A stretch of 11,352 bases of DNA from an uncultured Pseudomonadota bacterium (GTDB lineage Bacteria; Pseudomonadota; Gammaproteobacteria; Burkholderiales; SCOH01): the NCBI GenBank assembly GCA_937863215.1, contig CALMFQ010000200.1:1-11352 (forward strand), in the 5' to 3' direction. Shown here in pieces: positions 7,758 to 11,352 of this stretch. A model generated the notes under the pieces. That model worked only from the letters and a program-made list of their open reading frames with translations, was not told where the DNA came from and searched no databases. The position numbers were made by a program, and so were the translations under genes. Position 1 is the first letter of the stretch. Every line of letters starts with the position of its first letter.

Positions 7758-9794
7758 TTAGTGGGCTGCGGCCTTGGCTGCGCCGATGCCGGTGTTCTGG
7801 CGGACGTACAGTTCTTCCCACATTTCTTCCGAGCGGCGGTCGCGGAACAGCAGCGAACCGATGATTACCGCCAGGAAGCCGAGCGGGATCGAGATGATGC
7901 CCGGGTTCTTCAGCTTGAACCACGGTTCTTTCAGCCCGGCCATGCTTTCGGTCTGACCCTCGAATTTCTTCAGGTCTTCCTCGGCCTTGGCTTTGTCCTT
8001 CTTCAGCTTGGCCAAGTCTTTCTCGGCCTTGGCTTTTTCTGCCGCATCGGCAATCGACGGCAGCTTTTCTTCCAGCTTGGCGATCTTCTCGATTACGCCC
8101 GGGGTGGCCGGTTTTTCCGCTTCGGCCGGTTTGGCTTTCACCGAACCCTTGCCCACGGCGATCATGTCGGAGAAGAAGTATTCTGCCGCTTTGGCCTCCA
8201 CCGCCGGTTTGGCCGGAGTGGCTGGCGCGCCTTGCAGCACCTTCATCGCGTCCTTGCGCACCTTTTCCGGGTAGGTCATGTTCGGGCTGACCATTACCAG
8301 CGTGATTGCGGTGAAGGTGCCGACGATCATGCCGGCAACGATGCCGCCGGTGTTGCACTTCTTCCAGTACAGCGTCAGCAACACGCACGGCAGGTTGGCC
8401 GAGGCCGCCACCGCGAACGCCAGCGCGACCAGGTGCGCCACGTTCTGGCCCTTGGCGGCAATGCCGATGGTGATTGCCAGCGCGCCGACGATAACGGTGG
8501 AGATACGTGCCGCAGTCACCTGCTCGGCCGGCGTTACGTGCTCGCCACGGATTACGCCAACGTACAGGTCGTGCGCCATGGCCGAGGCGGCTGCCAGTAC
8601 CAGGCCGGCGACCACTGCGACGATGGTGGCGAATGCCACTGCCGCAACGAAGGCCAGCATGAAGTTACCCAGCATCGAATCCGCGCCGCCACCGATGTAC
8701 TGTGCCAGCAGCGGGGCCGCCATGTTGCCGCCCTTGTCGACCGCCGCAATGTTGGCTGCGCCGACCTTGATTGCCGAACCCATGCCGAGGAACAGGGTCA
8801 AGACGTAGAAGCCGCCGATGATCGCCATTGCCCAGATCACCGATTTACGTGCTTCCTGTGCGGTCGGCACGGTGAAGAAGCGCATCAGGATGTGCGGCAG
8901 ACCGGCTGTACCGAATACCAGCGCCAGGCCGAGCGAAACCTGATCCAGCGGGTCCTTGAAGAACAGGCCCGGTTCGAGGAAGCGCTGCCCCAGCTCGGCC
9001 GCCGACAGATTCTTGGCCGGATCGCCCAACAGCTTGGCTACCTGCGCCTGTACCTTGGCATCGCCGACTACCGAGTCGAGGAACCCCGGCAGGCTGAAGC
9101 CATATGGCCCCCACACCGAAATCACCAGCACGATCGAGGCAATCACCAGCAGTGCCGCCTTGATGATCTGCACCCAGGTGGTCGCTACCATGCCGCCAAA
9201 CAGTACATAGGCCAGCATCAGGATGCCGACCGTGATCACCGACACTTCGTAATCGATGCCGATCAGCGTTTTTACCAGTACACCGCCGCCGACCATTTGC
9301 GCCGTCAGGTAGAAGGTGGACACGGTAATCACCGACAGCGCGCCGACGATACGGGTGGCTTTGGGGTTGTTGCGATAGGCGAGAATGTCGGCCAGCGTGT
9401 ATTTGCCGATATTGCGGCACGGCTCGGCAATCACCAGCAGCACGGTGATATATGCCACCAGCCAGCCTACCGAATACATGAAGCCATCGTAGCCATACAG
9501 CGAAATCAGCCCGGCAATGCCGAGGAACGATGCCGCCGACAGATAATCGCCGGCAATCGCCCAGCCGTTCTGGATGCCGGAGATGCCGCCACCGGCAGTG
9601 TAGAAGTCCGCCGCGCTGTGCACGCGTTTTGCCGCCATGTAGGTGACGAACATGGTCAGCGCAATGATCGCGCCGAATACGGCAAACGTCAGAAAGCGAT
9701 ATTCCGGTGCGACTGCGCCGGCCTCGGCCGCGATTGCCTGTTGGCTTGCCAGCCCCAGCAGCGCCGGCAGCGAAAGTGTCGTCGTGCGCTTCAT
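7758..9794 (-). CDS. actP: Acetate:cation symporter ActP with a large insertion
   Basis: Inner-membrane sodium:solute symporter (SSS family) that takes up acetate. Motifs shared with E. coli ActP include FYTAGGGISGIQNGWAIAGD, SAASFLGI, YVLFGGMVATTWVQIIKA, FGTAGLPHILMRFFTV, AFATIVAVVAGLVLA and the C-terminal RQNTGIG...KAAAH. An N-terminal hydrophobic segment ending in AIAAEA resembles the signal-like start of this family. The protein is 678 residues against 549 in E. coli. Most of the extra length lies between the last two membrane helices, about residues 510-622: an Ala/Lys/Pro-rich stretch, a short YFFSDMIAVGKG patch, and a charged segment (567-612) with coiled-coil character. Lysines before the preceding helix (YWKK) and RDRR after the last helix suggest cytoplasmic ends, placing the insert in the periplasm (inference). 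The start is ATG with GGAGG 6 bases upstream. Its ATG overlaps the yjcH stop (ATGA), so translation is probably coupled. Confidence 0.95.
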   Translation of the reverse strand: MKRTTTLSLPALLGLASQQAIAAEAGAVAPEYRFLTFAVFGAIIALTMFVTYMAAKRVHSAADFYTAGGGISGIQNGWAIAGDYLSAASFLGIAGLISLYGYDGFMYSVGWLVAYITVLLVIAEPCRNIGKYTLADILAYRNNPKATRIVGALSVITVSTFYLTAQMVGGGVLVKTLIGIDYEVSVITVGILMLAYVLFGGMVATTWVQIIKAALLVIASIVLVISVWGPYGFSLPGFLDSVVGDAKVQAQVAKLLGDPAKNLSAAELGQRFLEPGLFFKDPLDQVSLGLALVFGTAGLPHILMRFFTVPTAQEARKSVIWAMAIIGGFYVLTLFLGMGSAIKVGAANIAAVDKGGNMAAPLLAQYIGGGADSMLGNFMLAFVAAVAFATIVAVVAGLVLAAASAMAHDLYVGVIRGEHVTPAEQVTAARISTVIVGALAITIGIAAKGQNVAHLVALAFAVAASANLPCVLLTLYWKKCNTGGIVAGMIVGTFTAITLVMVSPNMTYPEKVRKDAMKVLQGAPATPAKPAVEAKAAEYFFSDMIAVGKGSVKAKPAEAEKPATPGVIEKIAKLEEKLPSIADAAEKAKAEKDLAKLKKDKAKAEEDLKKFEGQTESMAGLKEPWFKLKNPGIISIPLGFLAVIIGSLLFRDRRSEEMWEELYVRQNTGIGAAKAAAH

Positions 9795-10117
9795 TTCCTG
9801 CCTCCGATCTGCTGTGCATTGGCGATGATTTCATTGGCCAGTACGTCGAATTCCCGATTGGCGCGCTTGGAATAGATCACCGCGATGCTCCAGGCGACGA
9901 TGAATTCCGACAATGCAAACAGGAGGCCGATATTCACCGGCCCCCACACCTTGGTCTTGAACAGCTCCTGGTAATACGCCGCACCGATCGGCAGCAGGAA
10001 GTAATAGAACACCGAAAACGCCATCAAGCCCCAGAGAAACCTTGACTTGCGCCGATGCAGATTCTGGAAACGCGAATCGGCTTCGATCGCGGCCCAGTTA
10101 AGGTTGATGCTGCTCAT
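9791..10117 (-). CDS. yjcH: DUF485 membrane protein, YjcH-like partner of ActP
   Basis: A 108-residue inner-membrane protein with two predicted helices: about 32-52 (LMAFSVFYYFLLPIGAAYY) and about 63-86 (IGLLFALSEFIVAWSIAVIY). The end, RANREFDVLANEII, matches RANGEFDRLNNEVL of E. coli YjcH by eye. DUF485 proteins sit next to ActP-type symporters almost everywhere and are thought to assist them; the molecular role is not settled. ATG at 10117 is chosen because AAGGAGG (10129-10123 on the minus strand) lies 5 bases upstream; earlier in-frame starts at 10132 and 10171 lack it. The last codon overlaps the actP start by 4 bases. First gene of the acetate cluster. Confidence 0.92.
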   Translation of the reverse strand: MSSINLNWAAIEADSRFQNLHRRKSRFLWGLMAFSVFYYFLLPIGAAYYQELFKTKVWGPVNIGLLFALSEFIVAWSIAVIYSKRANREFDVLANEIIANAQQIGGRK

Positions 10118-10122
10118 ACTCG

Positions 10123-10129
10123 CCTCCTT
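10123..10129 (-). promoter_or_regulatory. Ribosome binding site of yjcH
   Basis: AAGGAGG, a near-perfect SD, 5 bases before ATG at 10117. It overlaps the in-frame ATG at 10132 and so marks that codon as upstream of the real start. Confidence 0.85.
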
Positions 10130-10159
10130 CATGGTCGAATCTTGTAGTGGCTCAATCCC

Positions 10160-10175
10160 GTGAACCTGCATTCAC
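10160..10175. promoter_or_regulatory. Inverted repeat GTGAA-N6-TTCAC upstream of yjcH
   Basis: GTGAACCTGCATTCAC has perfect 5-bp arms around 6 bases and ends 43 bases before the yjcH start codon. Size and place suit a dimeric regulator site. The arms resemble CRP half-sites (GTGA/TCAC), but the TGTGA to TCAC spacing on the minus strand is 8 rather than 6, so CRP is not claimed. Confidence 0.35.
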
Positions 10176-10208
10176 AATAAAAATCCTAGAGCAGGAAATC
10201 TAATCGCA

Positions 10209-10226
10209 ATTTTTGATAGCAAAAAT
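10209..10226. promoter_or_regulatory. AT-rich inverted repeat upstream of yjcH
   Basis: ATTTTTG (10209-10215) and CAAAAAT (10220-10226) are perfect 7-bp arms around ATAG. It sits about 92 bases before the yjcH start, in the AT-rich section. It could bind a regulator near the -35 region of an unseen promoter. No T-run after the stem on either strand, so it is not a terminator. Confidence 0.35.
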
Positions 10227-10435
10227 CAACGGCGACGATGTATGGGGCGCAATCCCTTGCCAGACAAGGCGTTGCGCCATATCGATCAGGAAAATCTATT
10301 AGAGTGATTTGCCTAGAAATGGCTGGGCGCAGCGCCTGTAGGGCTTTGTCGCCGGTCGCCACAGCGATGCCCCGGCAGGAAAGGGCAAGGGTGTCGCCGT
10401 CGCCCATGGCGAGCAGCGCAGTCGGGTGGCTGGTG

Positions 10436-10765
10436 CTAGCGCGCCAGGTGTTCCACCGGATAATCGATCAGCGCGCGTAGCGCCGGCCGCTGGTAACGCT
10501 CGTCCTTGTACAGCAGGTAGATGCCGCCGGCGCTTTCTTCGTGGATGGTGGCTTGCCAGTCCGGCAATACCTGCTGCAGCGTAGCGCTGGCCAGATCGTT
10601 GCTGACCATCCAGCGGCCGAGCATGGCAATGCCGAGGCCGGCTTTGGCGCCCTGTGCCAGCACTGCGCCGCCGGGGGCGAGCAGATTGCCGGATACGGCC
10701 AGCCGCTGAGCCTCGCCATTAGGCCCGGGCGGTTGCGGCAGCTGCCATCGCGTCTGCCGTAACAA
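10436..10765 (-). pseudogene. 3' remnant of a LysR-type regulator
   Basis: The 109 codons from a TTG at 10765 to TAG resemble the final third of a LysR effector-binding domain: WQLP...GEAQRLAVSGNLLAPGGAVLAQGAKAGLGIAMLGRWMVSNDLASATLQQVLPDW, then IYLLYKDERYQRPALRALIDY. A full LysR protein is about 300 residues and begins with a helix-turn-helix that is absent here. The same frame stays open upstream for over 70 bases but gives an Arg-rich, non-LysR sequence and then enters the DUF2238 gene, so the first ~190 residues appear to have been deleted. No SD precedes 10765. It is probably not a functional protein. It could be the leftover of a regulator that once stood next to the acetate cluster (inference). 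Confidence 0.75.
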
Positions 10766-10829
10766 CCGGCGTCGTACCCGGAGCGCTTGCCTGGGTCGAT
10801 TCCGGCTTCCGGTGCGTGGCGACTCGTGC

Positions 10830-11352
10830 TCAAGGCTGCTCCAGCCGGCCGATCTGGCGGTCTTGCAGGCCGGAGAGCAAGACCAGCGCCAGCAGTGCGC
10901 CGAGCAGCGCGGCGAACATGTCCGACTGGGTGTCCCACGGATCGCCCTGGGTGCCGAGGAACTCGTCGGCTCCCTGGCCCATCGCCAGCGCCGCGGCCCA
11001 TTCGATCAGCTCGTAACAGGCGCTGATCGCCAGCACTACGCATATCACCAGAAATGCCAGCATCCGCCGCCCCTGTACGAAGCGGCCGCGCAGCAGTATC
11101 TCGCGCGCCACCAGCGCCGGCACAAAGCCCTGGAACAAGTGGCCGATCTTGTCGTACGGATTGCGCTGCAAATCCAGCCAATCGGCCAGCCAGAACCCCA
11201 GCGGTACCCGGGCGTAGGTGTAGGTGCCGCCGGCCATCAACACCAGCGCATGCAGGAAAATACCGCCGTATACCAAGGTGCTCAGCGGCATGCGGCGGTA
11301 ACTGAGCCACAGAATTGGCAGCGCCAGCATCACCGGCAGCACCTCCATCAAC
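10830..11352 (-). CDS. yjdF: DUF2238 inner-membrane protein, YjdF-like, 5' end outside the window
   Basis: The visible 173-174 residues are an integral membrane protein with about five hydrophobic segments. They align by memory with E. coli YjdF over nearly the whole length: HALVLMAGGTYTYARVPLGFW, RNPYDKIGHLFQGFVPALVAREIL, YELIEWAAALAMGQGADEFLGTQGD and PWDTQSDMFAALLGALLAL. The conserved Asp, His and Glu residues next to membrane segments (NPYDKIGH, YELIEW, DEFLGTQGDPWDTQSD) suggest a metal or polar active site, but the family has no established function. The open frame runs to the window edge without an SD. Since E. coli YjdF has an N-terminal helix before the WLEVFPV-type segment seen here as LMEVLPV, roughly 30 residues are missing. 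It ends at TGA, 64 bases before the LysR remnant. Confidence 0.9.
   Translation of the reverse strand, partial: LMEVLPVMLALPILWLSYRRMPLSTLVYGGIFLHALVLMAGGTYTYARVPLGFWLADWLDLQRNPYDKIGHLFQGFVPALVAREILLRGRFVQGRRMLAFLVICVVLAISACYELIEWAAALAMGQGADEFLGTQGDPWDTQSDMFAALLGALLALVLLSGLQDRQIGRLEQP

Larger units (their letters stand above)
10118..10435 (-). other. Non-coding leader and promoter region of the acetate cluster
   Basis: About 318 bases between the LysR remnant and yjcH with no credible gene; the 73-codon open frame at 10186-10407 has neither an SD nor recognisable protein character. The 10180-10320 part is visibly more AT-rich than its surroundings, as expected of a promoter, but I could not place -35/-10 boxes with correct spacing. 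Two inverted repeats are listed separately. The promoter for yjcH-actP-acs most likely lies here (inference). Confidence 0.6.

Noticed and set aside
7752..9875. Open frame of 707 codons on the plus strand opposite actP
   Set aside because: His/Arg/Gln-rich composition, no recognisable domain, and exact opposition to a clear actP gene; a typical GC-rich shadow frame.
10213..10229. FNR-like pair TTGAT...ATCAA upstream of yjcH
   Set aside because: The half-sites are separated by 7 bases; FNR sites need 4.
10240..10270. Sigma-54-like element on the minus strand (TGGCAAGGGATTGC)
   Set aside because: GG and GC are 9 bases apart instead of the strict 10, and the -24 element is imperfect.
10186..10407. 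Possible 73-residue protein in the yjcH leader
   Set aside because: No SD, no recognisable features, and it crosses the AT-rich promoter-like section.

Overview
The window looks like chromosomal DNA from a GC-rich Gram-negative bacterium, most likely a betaproteobacterium and possibly of the Neisseriales/Chromobacteriaceae type. This is inferred from gene content, base composition judged by eye, strong Shine-Dalgarno (SD) sites and protein similarity recalled from memory. No search could be run. There are no phage, IS, CRISPR, tRNA or rRNA signatures.

Plus-strand half (1-5430). The window opens inside pepN (aminopeptidase N, about 136 residues cut off by the window edge). After a 128-base gap come two tightly coupled signalling genes: an Rcp1/CheY-like single-domain response regulator, and a REC-PAS-GGDEF-EAL cyclic-di-GMP protein that starts at TTG. 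The second protein has a complete set of EAL phosphodiesterase residues. Its GGDEF domain has lost a metal-binding aspartate but keeps an inhibitory-site motif. No histidine kinase lies beside them. A structured non-coding stretch then leads to a 73-residue exported Ala/Lys/Glu-rich protein with GCT-biased codons, followed by a textbook intrinsic terminator.

Minus-strand half (5539-11352, read right to left). A YjdF-like (DUF2238) membrane protein runs off the right edge. It is followed by a 3' remnant of a LysR-type regulator, then about 320 bases with two inverted repeats. Next is an acetate-use cluster: yjcH (DUF485), actP (acetate:cation symporter, overlapping yjcH by 4 bases) and acs (acetyl-CoA synthetase), ended by a strong intrinsic terminator. 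Acetate would be imported by YjcH/ActP and converted to acetyl-CoA by Acs. The gene order differs from the E. coli acs-yjcH-actP operon.

Most notable points: an insertion of roughly 110 residues, partly coiled-coil-like, in ActP, predicted to face the periplasm; overlapping and mutually exclusive RNA hairpins between actP and acs; the degenerate GGDEF site; and the small secreted Ala/Lys-rich protein with two adjacent dyads just before its ribosome site. I found no clearly new multi-gene system.
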